Assembly: GCF_004127215.1 (NCBI RefSeq)
Contig: NZ_QEWJ01000003.1
Coordinates: forward strand, 1-64,000
Direction of reading: 5' to 3'
From: Streptococcus oralis
Lineage (GTDB): Bacteria > Bacillota > Bacilli > Lactobacillales > Streptococcaceae
DNA length: 64,000 bases
Shown here: one piece after another, positions 30,783 through 40,984 of the stretch
Layout of the letters: each line of letters begins with the position of its first letter
Position numbering within the stretch: position 1 is the stretch's first letter
Program-made: the position numbers and the translations under genes
The notes under the pieces: model-generated
What the model was told of the DNA's origin: nothing
What the model saw: the letters and a program-made list of their open reading frames with translations, nothing else
Database searches by the model: none

Positions 30783-31316
30783 ATGAAAATCGCAATCATC
30801 GGTTATTCTGGAGCTGGTAAGTCAACTCTAGCAGAAAAGTTATCTAACTACTACTCCATACCCAAACTACATATGGACACCCTCCAATTTCAACCAGATT
30901 GGCAAGACAGTGATCGTGATTGGATGAAAGTCGAGATGAAAAACTTCCTCACTAATCATTCAGACTGGGTCATCGACGGCAACTACTCTTGGTGCTATTA
31001 CGACGAAAGAATGCAAGAAGCTGACCAAATCATCTTCCTAAATTTTTCACCATGGACTTGTCTCTTTCGAGCCTTTAAACGGTATCTCACATATCGAGGT
31101 AAGGTCAGAGAAAGTATGGCAGCAGGCTGCCCTGAACGCTTTGACTGGGACTTTATCAGATGGATTCTCTGGGATGGGCGGAGCAAATCCGCTAAGGAAC
31201 GCTACAAGGGGGTTCAAGAAACCTATCCAGAGAAAGTAATTGTCCTCAGGTCTCAAAAGGAGATAGACCACTTTTTAGAAAATCTCTCGCATAACAAGAA
31301 AAACCAACGTGCCTAA
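30783..31316 (+). CDS. P-loop nucleoside kinase-like protein (topology modulation / FlaR-like)
   Basis: A 177-residue adenylate-kinase-like P-loop protein. Walker A is GYSGAGKSTLAE at residues 7-18; a DGNYSW segment and a lid-like basic region follow. The group is annotated in streptococci as topology modulation protein or FlaR; its substrate is unknown to me. The stop codon lies in the loop of the terminator that follows, an economical arrangement. AAGGT precedes the ATG. Confidence 0.8.
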   Translation: MKIAIIGYSGAGKSTLAEKLSNYYSIPKLHMDTLQFQPDWQDSDRDWMKVEMKNFLTNHSDWVIDGNYSWCYYDERMQEADQIIFLNFSPWTCLFRAFKRYLTYRGKVRESMAAGCPERFDWDFIRWILWDGRSKSAKERYKGVQETYPEKVIVLRSQKEIDHFLENLSHNKKNQRA

Positions 31317-31325
31317 CGTTGGTTT
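31301..31325. terminator. Terminator, probably shared by the P-loop gene and ancestral metG
   Basis: Ten-base perfect stem AAACCAACGT / ACGTTGGTTT with loop GCCTA and T runs on both strands. It ends the plus-strand P-loop gene and lies 8 bases past the stop codon of the displaced metG 3' copy on the minus strand. Confidence 0.8.
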
Positions 31326-31332
31326 TTCGCTA

Positions 31333-31411
31333 TTACCCAATCACACTTCCGTTTGGTACAGCTGGATCAACTGTGAGAAGGGTTAATTTGCCATCATGTT
31401 CAGCTGAGAGG
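31333..31411 (-). pseudogene. Second copy of the metG 3' end (about 26 codons)
   Basis: The minus strand reads [20 protein letters not shown] and then GSVIG-stop, the C-terminus of MetG with one change (Leu for Pro). It matches 34061-34138 at all but two positions, one synonymous and one missense. No start or upstream gene body is present. With the intact metG end it brackets 2.65 kb holding a broken DUF6287-like gene, an aldo/keto reductase and a structured repeat. It is the copy, not metG, that sits next to a strong simple terminator. Confidence 0.88.
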
Positions 31412-31493
31412 AGTACATCAGAATAAATATTTCATAAAATTATTAAACTCAAAAAAAGCTCAAATGCTATCTGATTACTGAACATTTCACCTA

Positions 31494-32742
31494 CTAATGA
31501 GAATCGCTTGACTTTACTCTGTAATAATAAAAATCTTTATCATAATTTCCAGCTGATTGACTAACAATTAAGCGTGGCCGTGAAATATCTGATTGGTCAC
31601 CCATTGGGTTTTTAAATCCTATTTTAAACAATCCTATAGCTGCACTCGTAGGACCACTTTGTAAACTAACATATGGAACACTGCTCTTCTTAGATGAATC
31701 TTCTATTACTTTAATCCTATTTCCATTCCCTGTTGTTCCATCAGGATTAATTATCAATTCCTTACCACGACCATTCCTCCATGTTCCAACAAGTGTTGAA
31801 ATATCACCATTTTCAATCGCTTCAATATCTAAATCGACCTCTGAAAGTGAGTTATGTTGATAAAGTTGCCACCAATCCACTTTATATGGTCTAAGATAAC
31901 TTTTCCCATAAAGAATTCTGTTTTCTTGAGTTTTTTCATTATCTGGTCCAGTTTCATTAGCAGGGATAAATGTTAACACTAATTCTTGCCCAATAATGGC
32001 ATTTCTATTATCCCCTACAAAATATACTTCATAATAATCATTGTTTTTCTTCGGTGTTTTACTTTTATCTAACTTGAATTGAGCATGCATAGAACCACTC
32101 CAAAAGATCCAATATCCATCTTGATAGGATAATCTTGGAAAAACAGAAGTTATGCCTTTATAGTAATCTTCTCTTTTATACCCATACAAAGTAAAATTTG
32201 ATTCTGCAATTGCTTTTTCCAAATAATCATTAGAATAAGTTCCTTCAAAAGCACTTAAATCTCCTTGAAGAATATTATCCTTACTATTTTTAAAATAATC
32301 ACTACTACTAGCAAATACCATTTTATGATTCTTATTTCCATCAGATAAGATGATTACCTTTAAAATTTTAGACGAATCATCTACGTTATTAACTGAAATA
32401 GATATTTTAAAATCCTTATTTCCGTCTGACTTATTAAATTCTGTAACAGAAGACCTATTGTTGCCATCTTCCTTCCCAATCCGTAGAAAAGTCTCCAAAT
32501 ACATCACCCTCATCTGTGCTGTATGAAATTCTCCAATTTTGATCATTCTTAGCAACAGTAGCTTTCTCACCTGAGACAGACACATAATTTCCCGATAAAT
32601 CTATAAAGTCTGATTTTATTATTTTCTCAGTATTTGATTGTATTTTCTGGTTATCACTCTCTCTATGATTCTTAAATAAAAGAAATAAAACTAAAGTTGT
32701 TAAAAGAGAAACAACCCCAAAAAATATGAGTGTTTTCTTCAT
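31494..32742 (-). pseudogene. Frameshifted secreted/anchored protein, DUF6287-like
   Basis: Two overlapping reading frames form one gene. The first (32742 down to 32455) has a start with a signal or anchor segment (MKKTLIFFGVVSLLTTLVLF) and runs to DFSTDWEGRWQQ-stop; the second frame continues from about 32490 to 31494 with no plausible start of its own. It contains LVGTWRNGRGKELIINPDG, like the DUF6287 module of streptococcal lipoproteins as I recall it. A single-base change in 32455-32585 would restore about 400 residues. There is no lipobox cysteine. Function unknown; probably surface-exposed. Low-GC composition and position between metG repeats suggest acquisition. Confidence 0.65.
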
Positions 32743-32825
32743 TCCAATCTCCAGTAGATATAAATTATTTCCCTCATTTTACTATATTACTTAAAGACTA
32801 TCAAGTTAATTTATAAATAATGGAA

Positions 32826-32848
32826 AAAACCGTTTTTCAACGGCTTTT
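32826..32848 (-). terminator. Terminator of the aldo/keto reductase gene
   Basis: AAAACCGTT / AACGGCTTT stem with a T run in the minus direction, about 30 bases past the stop. Confidence 0.7.
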
Positions 32849-32878
32849 TGACTGTGATTTCTCGAATGCAAATTCCTC

Positions 32879-33805
32879 TTACGGCAAATCATTCCCTGCT
32901 GCGAGGTAAATCTCATACCATTCTTTTCGAGTTAGGTTGACATTACTTGCTTGGCTTGCTTCTATCAAATGTTTAGGGTTAGTTGTTCCTACTACTGCCT
33001 GCATCTTAGCTGGATAGCGTAACACCCAAGCGATAGCAATAGCTGATGGGCTCACACCGTATTTTAAGGCTAATCGATTTAGGACTTGGTTTAGTTGTTG
33101 GAACTTCTCATTTCCGACAAAATTCCCTTTGAAATATCCAAACTGCAAGACTGACCAGGCCTGAATAACCATGTCGTTTAATTTGCAGTATTCAAAGGCG
33201 CTACCATCACGCACAGCTGCCTTGTCACCTTCCATATTGACATGAAATCCTGCTTCAAATCCTGGCGTGAAAGCTGCGCTTAGTTGTAATTGATTGATAG
33301 ATAAAGGTTGTTTGACCTCTTTCTTCAGTAATTCCATCATCATAGGATTTTGATTGGACACACCGAAGTCTCGAACTTTACCTGATTTGTGTAGAATATC
33401 AAAGGCTTGAGCCACTTGATCAACTTCCATCAAGGCATCTGGGCGATGGAGAAGCAAGCTATCTAGATAATCAACCTGCAATCTTTTTAGAATCCCGTCT
33501 ACTGATTCTAAAATATAATCTTTTGAAAAATCAAAATAGGTAAATTCTTCTATGCGAATGCCACACTTGGACTGGATCCACATCTTTTCTCGCAGGTCAG
33601 GACGATTGTTTAACACTTGACCCAGTAATTCTTCACAACGACCTCCTCCATAGATATCCGCCAAGTCAAAGGCATTGATTCCTACAGATAGGGCTGTTTC
33701 AACCAACTCCTCAACCTCTTTAACCGACTTGTCACTGATTCGCATCATTCCTAAGACAATTTCTGACAGTTCTTTTTTCTCTTGACCAAATGGAATGTAT
33801 TTCAT
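32879..33805 (-). CDS. Aldo/keto reductase
   Basis: A 308-residue NAD(P)H-dependent oxidoreductase of the AKR (beta/alpha)8 fold, closest in appearance to the YdhF-type. The catalytic tetrad is visible as Asp and Tyr in AFDLADIYGGGRCEELLG, Lys in IQSKCGI and His in DSLLLHRPD. The cofactor loop near residue 265 (AVVGTTNPKHLIEAS) is present. Substrate unknown. It starts with a GGAAATTGCC stretch upstream. It lies inside the block bounded by metG 3' repeats and is probably acquired. Confidence 0.85.
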   Translation of the reverse strand: MKYIPFGQEKKELSEIVLGMMRISDKSVKEVEELVETALSVGINAFDLADIYGGGRCEELLGQVLNNRPDLREKMWIQSKCGIRIEEFTYFDFSKDYILESVDGILKRLQVDYLDSLLLHRPDALMEVDQVAQAFDILHKSGKVRDFGVSNQNPMMMELLKKEVKQPLSINQLQLSAAFTPGFEAGFHVNMEGDKAAVRDGSAFEYCKLNDMVIQAWSVLQFGYFKGNFVGNEKFQQLNQVLNRLALKYGVSPSAIAIAWVLRYPAKMQAVVGTTNPKHLIEASQASNVNLTRKEWYEIYLAAGNDLP

Positions 33806-33878
33806 GGCAATTTCCTCCGTTTTTCTTCATTATAAAGTAGAATGCCACTTTTATCAACTGATACCTTATAAAAGAAAG

Positions 33879-34056
33879 AGAGTGGGACAGAAATCGGTAA
33901 TTCGTTAGAATTAGATTTCGTCGTCCCACCTCCGCACAGTTGAGTAGGGCTGTAAAAGCTGATGAAATCAGCGTAGTAGAGCCCACTCAACCACTGCGTC
34001 TTACTCGGCAATCCAAAGACAATTGAGAGGCTAGGACTTTTGTCCCAGCCTCTTTA
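33879..34056. repeat. Structured intergenic element of three hairpins
   Basis: Three consecutive inverted repeats: GTGGGAC (33882-33888) with GTCCCAC (33923-33929) enclosing further pairing; GTTGAGTAGGGCT (33939-33951) with AGAGCCCACTCAAC (33978-33991) enclosing GCTGAT/ATCAGC; and GAGGCTAGGAC with GTCCCAGCCTC (34027-34053). The outer ends of the whole element also match as inverted copies (GTGGGAC..., ...GTCCCAG). It fills the gap between the AKR gene and metG. It looks like a small mobile repeat of streptococcal genomes; the last hairpin could terminate metG. Confidence 0.6.
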
Positions 34057-34060
34057 AATC

Positions 34061-36058
34061 TTAGCCAATCACACTTCCGTTTGGTACAGCTGGATCAACT
34101 GTGAGAGGGGTTAATTTGCCATCATGTTCAGCTGAGAGAATCATCCCTTGGCTGACATATTTTTTCATCATTTTACGTGGTTTGAGGTTGGCAACGATTT
34201 GGACTTTCTTGCCGACCAATTCTTGTTCGTTTGGATAGTATTTTGCAATACCAGAAAGGATTTGACGGTCTTCACCATCACCAGCATCTAAGCGGAATTG
34301 AAGCAACTTGTCAGAACCTTCTACTTTAGAAACTTCTTTGACTTCAGCAACACGAATTTCAACCTTGTCAAAGTCTTCAAACTTGATTTCTTCCTTGTTG
34401 AGTTTGAGTTCGACTTCATCTGGATTCCATTCTTTCTCGACGGCTGGCTTGTTGCCTTCCATTTGTTCCTTGATATAGGCGATTTCTTCTTCCATATCGA
34501 GACGTGGGAAGATTGGTGTTCCTTTGGCAACTACTGTTACACCTGCAGGGAAATCAGCTAGGCTCAAGTTTTCAAGGCTAGAAACTTCTGCTAGACCAAG
34601 TTGTGTCAAGACTGCACGACTGGTTTCCATCATAAATGGCTCAATCAAGTGAGCTACGACACGAAGGCTAGCTGCCAAGTGGCTCATCACACTTGCCAAT
34701 TGCTCACGGTGCGCTTCATCCTTAGCCAGTACCCATGGAGCTGTCTCATCGATGTATTTATTAGTACGTGAGATAAGAGTCCAGACTGCTTCAAGTGCAC
34801 GTGGATAGTCAACTGCTTCCATGTAGGTATTGTAGTCAGCGATTGATTGTTCTGCCACTTGAGCAAGTTCATTGTCAAAGTCTGTTACACCTTCTACATA
34901 GGCAGGGATTTGACCATCAAAGTACTTGTTAATCATTGAAACCGTACGGTTGAGGAGGTTTCCTAGGTCATTTGCTAATTCATAGTTGATACGCCCTACA
35001 TAGTCCTCTGGAGTAAAGGTTCCGTCTGAACCAACTGGAAGGCTACGCATGAGGTAGTAACGAAGTGGATCGAGACCGTAGCGCTCTACCAACATTTCAG
35101 GATAAACGACATTCCCTTTAGACTTGGACATCTTGCCATCTTTCATGACAAACCAACCGTGGGCAATTAAACGATCTGGCAATTTGATATCCAACATCAT
35201 AAGAAGGATTGGCCAGTAGATGGAGTGGAAACGAAGGATGTCTTTCCCAACCATATGGAAGACTGTTCCATTCCAGAACTTATCAAAGTTACCATGTTCA
35301 TCCTGACCATAACCAAGAGCAGTCGCATAGTTAAGAAGGGCATCGATCCAAACGTAGACAACGTGTTTCGGATTTGATGGGACTGGTACACCCCAGGTAA
35401 AGGTTGTACGAGATACTGCTAAGTCTTCCAAACCTGGCTCGATGAAGTTACGCAACATTTCATTAAGGCGACCATCTGGAGTGATGAAGTCAGGATGTGA
35501 TTTGAAAAATTCGACCAAGCGATCTTGGTATTTGCTGAGGCGAAGGAAATAAGACTCTTCTGAAACCCATTCAACCTCGTGACCTGATGGAGCGATACCA
35601 CCCGTCACATTTCCAGCTTCATCACGGAAAACTTCCGCAAGTTGGCTTTCTGTAAAGAATTCCTCATCGGATACTGAGTACCAGCCAGAATATTCACCTA
35701 GGTAGATGTCATCTTGAGCAAGCAAGCGTTCAAAAACTTGTGCTACTACTTTTTCATGGTAATCGTCTGTAGTACGGATAAATTTATCATATGAGATATC
35801 CAGTAATTGCCAGAGTTCTTTGACTCCAACTGCCATTCCATCAACATAGGCTTGAGGTGTGATACCAGCTTCTTCTGCTTTTTGCTGGATTTTCTGACCA
35901 TGCTCATCTAAACCAGTCAGATAAAAGACATTGTAGCCCATAAGGCGTTTGTAACGTGCTAGGACATCACAGGCGATGGTGGTGTAAGCAGAACCGATAT
36001 GAAGTTTACCAGATGGATAGTAAATCGGTGTTGTAATATAAAAATTCTTTTCAGACAT
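34061..36058 (-). CDS. metG: Methionyl-tRNA synthetase
   Basis: A 665-residue class I synthetase. HIGH motif appears as [13 protein letters not shown] (about residues 13-25) and KMSKS as [10 protein letters not shown] (about 300). The C-terminal EMAP/Trbp111-like tRNA-binding domain (from about residue 560) gives dimerisation. The zinc-knuckle cysteines of the long form are not evident, fitting the single-knuckle-lacking type. The start giving [11 protein letters not shown] has AAAGGA upstream and replaces an ATG 42 bases earlier. Its last 78 bases are repeated at 31333-31411. Confidence 0.95.
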   Translation of the reverse strand: MSEKNFYITTPIYYPSGKLHIGSAYTTIACDVLARYKRLMGYNVFYLTGLDEHGQKIQQKAEEAGITPQAYVDGMAVGVKELWQLLDISYDKFIRTTDDYHEKVVAQVFERLLAQDDIYLGEYSGWYSVSDEEFFTESQLAEVFRDEAGNVTGGIAPSGHEVEWVSEESYFLRLSKYQDRLVEFFKSHPDFITPDGRLNEMLRNFIEPGLEDLAVSRTTFTWGVPVPSNPKHVVYVWIDALLNYATALGYGQDEHGNFDKFWNGTVFHMVGKDILRFHSIYWPILLMMLDIKLPDRLIAHGWFVMKDGKMSKSKGNVVYPEMLVERYGLDPLRYYLMRSLPVGSDGTFTPEDYVGRINYELANDLGNLLNRTVSMINKYFDGQIPAYVEGVTDFDNELAQVAEQSIADYNTYMEAVDYPRALEAVWTLISRTNKYIDETAPWVLAKDEAHREQLASVMSHLAASLRVVAHLIEPFMMETSRAVLTQLGLAEVSSLENLSLADFPAGVTVVAKGTPIFPRLDMEEEIAYIKEQMEGNKPAVEKEWNPDEVELKLNKEEIKFEDFDKVEIRVAEVKEVSKVEGSDKLLQFRLDAGDGEDRQILSGIAKYYPNEQELVGKKVQIVANLKPRKMMKKYVSQGMILSAEHDGKLTPLTVDPAVPNGSVIG

Positions 36059-36146
36059 AATTTTTCCTTTCCAGGCAAATGAAACCTGTTTTTCTAACAC
36101 TTCATTATATCATATTTTCGGTGATTTTCGATAGGGAAATCCATAC

Positions 36147-36180
36147 AAAAACAAGATAGACAAATGTCCATCTTGTTTTT
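36147..36180 (-). terminator. Terminator of the MacAB-like operon
   Basis: AAAAACAAGATAGAC / GTCCATCTTGTTTTT, a 15-base stem with one mismatch and a T run in the minus direction, 14 bases past the permease stop. Confidence 0.8.
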
Positions 36181-36193
36181 CTTCTTGTTTATA

Positions 36194-37453
36194 TTACTCA
36201 TAGCGAAGGGCTTCGATTGGATCAAGCTTAGAGGCTTTATTGGCCGGTAAGACACCAAATATCATACCAACGCTGGCTGACACAGCCAAGCTAAAGAGAG
36301 CAATTGGGAGGGAAACCCCAACTTCGATGCCTGCAATCATATTTTGCAACAAGATACCTGCTAACATTGTCAAGCCTGCTGCACTGACTAGGCCGATGAT
36401 CCCACCTAGCAAGGTCAAGATCATGGACTCGATCAAAAACTGTACTAAGATATTAGCCCGTGTAGCTCCGAGAGCCTTCCGCAGACCAATCTCACGCGTA
36501 CGTTCTGTCACCGAAACCAGCATGATGTTCATAACTCCAGTTCCACCAACAAAGAGTGAAATCCCTGCGATGGCACTGATAATTGTGGTTATAAATCCAA
36601 AGAGTTTTTGAACTTCTTCAAAGGTTGCTGTTTCATCCGCAACTTGATATTCTCCTTGATGTACTCCTGATATTTCTGTCATTCTGCGTGCGAGTTCTGG
36701 TCCTAAAGTCGGAGTAAGACTTGTATCATTTACACGAAAGACAACATTAGAGATTTCATCCATATTAAAATTAACAGCAACAGATGTATTGGTTGTAATT
36801 GGCAAACCTCCGATACCAAACATCTTTGCAGTTTTAGCCTCAGAACTTGTGTATACTCCGATAACTCGATAATGAAAGTTATTAACTGAGATTATCTGAT
36901 TAAGAGCTGCCTGTGGTGAGTCAAAAAGACTGTTAGCCAGTTCTTCATCAAGTAGGATCACACTTGCAAAATCTCTGTAATCTTGTTCTCTTAGACCCCT
37001 ACCAGCGATTATTTCATTTTCAGTAGCAGTCATATAAGTCATATTACCACCTGTTAAACTAGCCTGCTCAACTTTTTTATCTTTATAAGTCAGAGTAACA
37101 TTTATACTATTCGTCACAAAGTAACTATCTACACCCTTTAGTTTAGCGGCTTCCTTAACCCATGCTTCCTGTGTCTTGGGTGGGACAACATAAGCTGTAT
37201 CCTCTCTACCAGATAGTGTTAGAGAAGACTGTTTTTGGGTAAAAGAGCCGTCCTTACTTTTAATAGGCGAGAAAAAGACCTGAATATTTTTCTGAGATTT
37301 AGTCATATTTTTATTGACCTGACGAGACATAGAGTCTCCCAGAGCCATGATGACAACTACTGAAGATACTCCTATAATAATCCCAATCATCGTCAAAAAT
37401 GAACGCATCTTGTGTGCCATAATCGATGAAAAGGCAAATTTCAGATTTTCCAT
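36194..37453 (-). CDS. MacB-like ABC transporter permease
   Basis: A 419-residue FtsX/MacB-type permease: one N-terminal membrane helix (MRSFLTMIGIIIGVSSVVVIMA), a large extracellular domain (about residues 45-280) and three C-terminal helices, with the conserved ERTREIGLRKALGAT loop between them. It works with the ATPase and adaptor encoded just upstream. The pneumococcal equivalent (SP_0785-0787) has been linked to antimicrobial peptide efflux. Follows the ATPase by one base. Confidence 0.9.
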   Translation of the reverse strand: MENLKFAFSSIMAHKMRSFLTMIGIIIGVSSVVVIMALGDSMSRQVNKNMTKSQKNIQVFFSPIKSKDGSFTQKQSSLTLSGREDTAYVVPPKTQEAWVKEAAKLKGVDSYFVTNSINVTLTYKDKKVEQASLTGGNMTYMTATENEIIAGRGLREQDYRDFASVILLDEELANSLFDSPQAALNQIISVNNFHYRVIGVYTSSEAKTAKMFGIGGLPITTNTSVAVNFNMDEISNVVFRVNDTSLTPTLGPELARRMTEISGVHQGEYQVADETATFEEVQKLFGFITTIISAIAGISLFVGGTGVMNIMLVSVTERTREIGLRKALGATRANILVQFLIESMILTLLGGIIGLVSAAGLTMLAGILLQNMIAGIEVGVSLPIALFSLAVSASVGMIFGVLPANKASKLDPIEALRYE

Positions 37454-37454
37454 C

Positions 37455-38156
37455 TTAATGCCCCTCCCCTTCTAAATGCCCACTATCAGATGCAATAGCC
37501 CCATCACGAATTACAATCTGACGTTTTGCATAAGCTGCAATCTCAGGCTCATGCGTGACCATAATAATGGTCTTTCCTTCTTCATTTAACTCCACCAAAA
37601 GTTCCATGATTTGACTTCCCGTCCTTGTATCCAAAGCTCCAGTTGGTTCATCTGCCAGGATAATCGAAGGATTGTTGACAAGGGCACGTGCAATAGCTAC
37701 CCGTTGTTTTTGTCCACCAGATAATTCCGAAGGCAAGTGGTGACTTCTATCAGTCAAATCTACCTTTTTCAAATAGGTCTCTGCCAATTTACGGCGTTTG
37801 GAAGCTGAAACTCCAGCATATATTAAAGGCAATTCAACATTCTGAAGGGCATCTAGTTTGGACAAAAGAAAGAATTGTTGAAAGACAAAACCAATCTCTT
37901 GATTACGAACTTTGGCCAACTGTTTTTCATCTAATCGAGCCACTTCCTGCCCCTCTAAGTAATACTCGCCACTAGTTGGAGTGTCCAACATTCCAATAGT
38001 ATTCATTAGAGTAGATTTTCCCGAACCTGATGGTCCCATAATGGCAACAAACTCTCCCTCATTCACTTCCAAGTTGATATTTTTCAAAACCTGCAGTTCC
38101 TGATCTCCATTTCGATAACTCCTACAGATATTTTTTAGACTAATTAGTTTCTTCAT
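37455..38156 (-). CDS. MacB-like ABC transporter ATP-binding protein
   Basis: A 233-residue ATPase of the LolD/MacB group. Walker [10 protein letters not shown] (residues 40-48), signature [15 protein letters not shown], Walker [13 protein letters not shown], and H-loop MVTHEPEIA are all intact. Its start overlaps the adaptor gene end by 17 bases, so the three efflux genes are translationally coupled. Confidence 0.93.
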   Translation of the reverse strand: MKKLISLKNICRSYRNGDQELQVLKNINLEVNEGEFVAIMGPSGSGKSTLMNTIGMLDTPTSGEYYLEGQEVARLDEKQLAKVRNQEIGFVFQQFFLLSKLDALQNVELPLIYAGVSASKRRKLAETYLKKVDLTDRSHHLPSELSGGQKQRVAIARALVNNPSIILADEPTGALDTRTGSQIMELLVELNEEGKTIIMVTHEPEIAAYAKRQIVIRDGAIASDSGHLEGEGH

Positions 38157-39291
38157 CAGCCTTCACCTCTTTTCCTTCTTCCAAGGAAGTTGTTGGATTA
38201 CTGATGACTTTAGCCCCATTTGTCAAACCAGAAGTGATTTCTTGGTTTTCTGCGTCAGCATTTCCTAAGCTAACTTCGATTTTCTTAGCCTTATTCTCTT
38301 CGTCAACAACCCAGACATAGTTTTTACCTTCTTCTTCTACGATGCTGGTTAATGGTACGAGAAGAGATGTACTGTCGCTTTTAACTTCTACACTAACAGA
38401 AAATCCTTGTTTTAACTCACCAATATCACTCGTAATTTCAATAGTGTATGGATATTTAGAGCCGACATTAGATGCACCTGTACCATTACTTCCATCAGCA
38501 CCATTCTTTGAATAAGTTGCGATATAGTTGATCTTCCCTGTCCACGTTTTATCTGGGTATACTTTGGATGTGAAGGTCACTTCTTGTCCAACTGAAAGCT
38601 TGGCAAGGTTGTACTCTGACAGTTCACCTTTTACTTGCAAATTATCATTGCTCACTACATGGATCATGACCTTGCCATTACCTGCAGAAGATTTGGAGAG
38701 ATCGCGATTTACCTCTACAACTGTTCCTTCTATTGTACTTAGGATAGTTGTAGCATCTAATTGGGCCTTTGCTTTTTTAACTTGTGCTTCTGCATCTGCG
38801 CGGTTATCACAAGCATCCTTAATCTGAGAATCAAGGGAAGATACTGTGCTAGCATCTGAACCACCATATTCTTCATAATAAGTCAAGGCCTTACTTCGTG
38901 ATTCCCTCAATTCATTGATTTGACGATCAATCTTTGCTACTGCACGATTGGCAGCATCGTATGCTGCCTGAGCATCAGAACTATTGTATTTTACTAACGC
39001 TTGCCCTCCACTCACCTTGTCTCCAACAGAGACTAAAATTTCTTCAATCTCACCCATACTTGCATCAAAGTATACATACTGTTCATTTTTTACAGTAACA
39101 GTACCAGATAAGAGAATAGATGAGGCAACCGTTCCTTCTTTGGCAACAACCAAATGAGAGGGGGCATCTTTAACAGCAGCCTGAGAAGGTTGTCTAAAAA
39201 GTAAAATCCCCATAGCCCCGACAATAACAACACTTGCAGTTCCAATAGATGTGTAAAATTGCCATTTTTTTCTTTTCGTATTTTTCTTCAT
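38140..39291 (-). CDS. Membrane-fusion adaptor of the efflux system (HlyD/MacA family)
   Basis: A 383-residue extracellular adaptor with one N-terminal membrane helix (about residues 14-33), lipoyl half-motifs around residues 60-90 and 190-215, an intervening coiled coil (about 110-185, rich in A, K, R, Q), and a beta-barrel region. It starts at the ATG giving MKKNTKRKKWQFYTS, with AAAGGTG upstream; an earlier in-frame ATG would lie in the divergent gor promoter region. First gene of the operon. Confidence 0.9.
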   Translation of the reverse strand: MKKNTKRKKWQFYTSIGTASVVIVGAMGILLFRQPSQAAVKDAPSHLVVAKEGTVASSILLSGTVTVKNEQYVYFDASMGEIEEILVSVGDKVSGGQALVKYNSSDAQAAYDAANRAVAKIDRQINELRESRSKALTYYEEYGGSDASTVSSLDSQIKDACDNRADAEAQVKKAKAQLDATTILSTIEGTVVEVNRDLSKSSAGNGKVMIHVVSNDNLQVKGELSEYNLAKLSVGQEVTFTSKVYPDKTWTGKINYIATYSKNGADGSNGTGASNVGSKYPYTIEITSDIGELKQGFSVSVEVKSDSTSLLVPLTSIVEEEGKNYVWVVDEENKAKKIEVSLGNADAENQEITSGLTNGAKVISNPTTSLEEGKEVKADEETN

Positions 39292-39497
39292 CCCAAAACA
39301 CCTTTCATATTTTCCATTAAAGACCATTATATCAAATTTATCCACTCTGAACAATGATTGTACCGTGAGAAAAGAGAAGCATTCCAAAACTCACTTTCAG
39401 CTTCTTTCTGGTACATCAATTGTACTAGTTACACAATACATCTTATTTCTATATTTAGCAAGCAATTTCAACTTTTTACTTATGCCGTAGCAGATTT

Positions 39498-39526
39498 TTG
39501 CATTCAAAAAGCAAAAACGATAGAAT
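39498..39526 (+). promoter_or_regulatory. Promoter of gor
   Basis: -35 TTGCAT (39498-39503), 17-base spacer, -10 TAGAAT (39521-39526), 30 bases before the gor ATG. Confidence 0.55.
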
Positions 39527-39555
39527 ATGACTATCAAAGCTATAAGGAGTTTTCT

Positions 39556-40902
39556 ATGAGAGAATATGATATCATCGCCATCGGTGGAGGGAGCGGTGGC
39601 ATCGCCACTATGAACCGAGCTGGTGAACACGGCGCCAAAGCAGCTGTTATCGAAGAGAAAAAATTAGGTGGAACTTGTGTCAACGTTGGCTGTGTTCCTA
39701 AGAAAATTATGTGGTATGGAGCTCAAATCGCTGAAAGCTTCCACCACTACGGTCCTGACTATGGGTTTACGAGTTCAGATGTTCAATTTGATTTCGCAAA
39801 ACTTCGTCAAAACCGTGAAGCCTACATCGATCGTGCTCGCTCATCTTATGATGGAAGTTTCAAACGCAACGGAGTTGATTTGATTGAGGGGCGTGCTCAT
39901 TTTGTTGATTCTCACACTGTCAGTGTTAATGGTGAATTGATTCGTGCCAAGCATATCGTGATTGCGACTGGAGCTCGTCCAAGCATCCCAACTATTCCTG
40001 GAGCTGAACTCGGTGGTAGCTCAGACGATGTCTTTGCTTGGGAGCAGCTTCCTGAATCCGTTGCTATCCTAGGCGCAGGCTATATCGCGGTTGAGTTAGC
40101 TGGTGTTCTCCATGCACTCGGTGTAAAAACTGATTTATTTGTCCGTCGTGATCGTCCTTTGCGTGGTTTTGACAGCTACATCGTTGAAGGTCTTGTCAAT
40201 GAAATGGAAAAAACAGGCCTTCCTTTGCACACACACAAGGTACCCGTCAAACTCGAAGAAACTGAGCAAGGCATTACCATTCATTTCGAAGATGGTTCTA
40301 GTCACACTGCAAGCCAAGTTATCTGGGCTACTGGCCGCCGTCCAAATGTAGACGGGTTGGAGTTAGAAAAGGCTGGAGTTACACTCAACCAACGTGGGTT
40401 TATCCAAGTGGATGAGTATCAAAATACTGTTGTAGATAGTATCTATGCCCTTGGAGACGTTACTGGTGAGAAGGAACTAACTCCAGTAGCCATCAAGGCT
40501 GGACGTACCCTATCTGAACGTCTCTTTAATGGGAAAACAAGTGCCAAGATGGACTACACGACTATCCCTACTGTTGTCTTCTCCCACCCAGCAATCGGAA
40601 CAGTCGGCTTAACTGAAGATCAAGCTATCAAAGAATACGGCCAAGAGCACATTAAAGTCTACAAGTCAAGCTTTGCATCTATGTACTCTGCCGTTACAAA
40701 CCATCGTCAGGAGTCACGCTTCAAACTCATCACCGCCGGTGCTAACGAAAAAGTTGTTGGACTTCATGGGCTCGGTTACGGAGTGGATGAGATGGTTCAA
40801 GGATTTGCGGTTGCTATCAAGATGGGAGCAACCAAGGCAGACTTTGATGCTACAGTAGCTATCCACCCAACTGCTTCTGAAGAATTTGTGACCATGCGCT
40901 AA
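39556..40902 (+). CDS. gor: Glutathione-disulfide reductase
   Basis: A 448-residue flavoprotein that reduces oxidised glutathione with NADPH. FAD motif [17 protein letters not shown] at residues 10-26, redox disulfide Cys41/Cys46 in [16 protein letters not shown](P)-binding [17 protein letters not shown] near residue 175, and the C-terminal catalytic HPTASEEF. The start at 39556 follows AAGGAG; an upstream extension of the frame has no conserved sequence. Protects against oxidative stress; streptococci import glutathione. Divergent from the efflux operon. Confidence 0.95.
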   Translation: MREYDIIAIGGGSGGIATMNRAGEHGAKAAVIEEKKLGGTCVNVGCVPKKIMWYGAQIAESFHHYGPDYGFTSSDVQFDFAKLRQNREAYIDRARSSYDGSFKRNGVDLIEGRAHFVDSHTVSVNGELIRAKHIVIATGARPSIPTIPGAELGGSSDDVFAWEQLPESVAILGAGYIAVELAGVLHALGVKTDLFVRRDRPLRGFDSYIVEGLVNEMEKTGLPLHTHKVPVKLEETEQGITIHFEDGSSHTASQVIWATGRRPNVDGLELEKAGVTLNQRGFIQVDEYQNTVVDSIYALGDVTGEKELTPVAIKAGRTLSERLFNGKTSAKMDYTTIPTVVFSHPAIGTVGLTEDQAIKEYGQEHIKVYKSSFASMYSAVTNHRQESRFKLITAGANEKVVGLHGLGYGVDEMVQGFAVAIKMGATKADFDATVAIHPTASEEFVTMR

Positions 40903-40908
40903 TTATCT

Positions 40909-40933
40909 AAAGAGACCTCAAGAGGTCTCTTTT
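40909..40933 (+). terminator. Terminator of gor
   Basis: Ten-base perfect stem AAAGAGACCT / AGGTCTCTTT, loop CAAG, T run. Confidence 0.85.
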
Positions 40934-40984
40934 TACTTGTATAATCGGCCGTTACAAAATTGTTACCTCGTTATAAAAAATAGG

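Noticed and set aside
36240-36611. 123-codon plus-strand frame in the efflux permease gene
   Set aside because: Antisense shadow; the permease is clearly conserved on the other strand.
39358-39555. Longer N-terminus for gor
   Set aside because: The frame is open upstream, but the FAD motif lies directly after the ATG at 39556, which has AAGGAG; the extension crosses the promoter and is not conserved in character.
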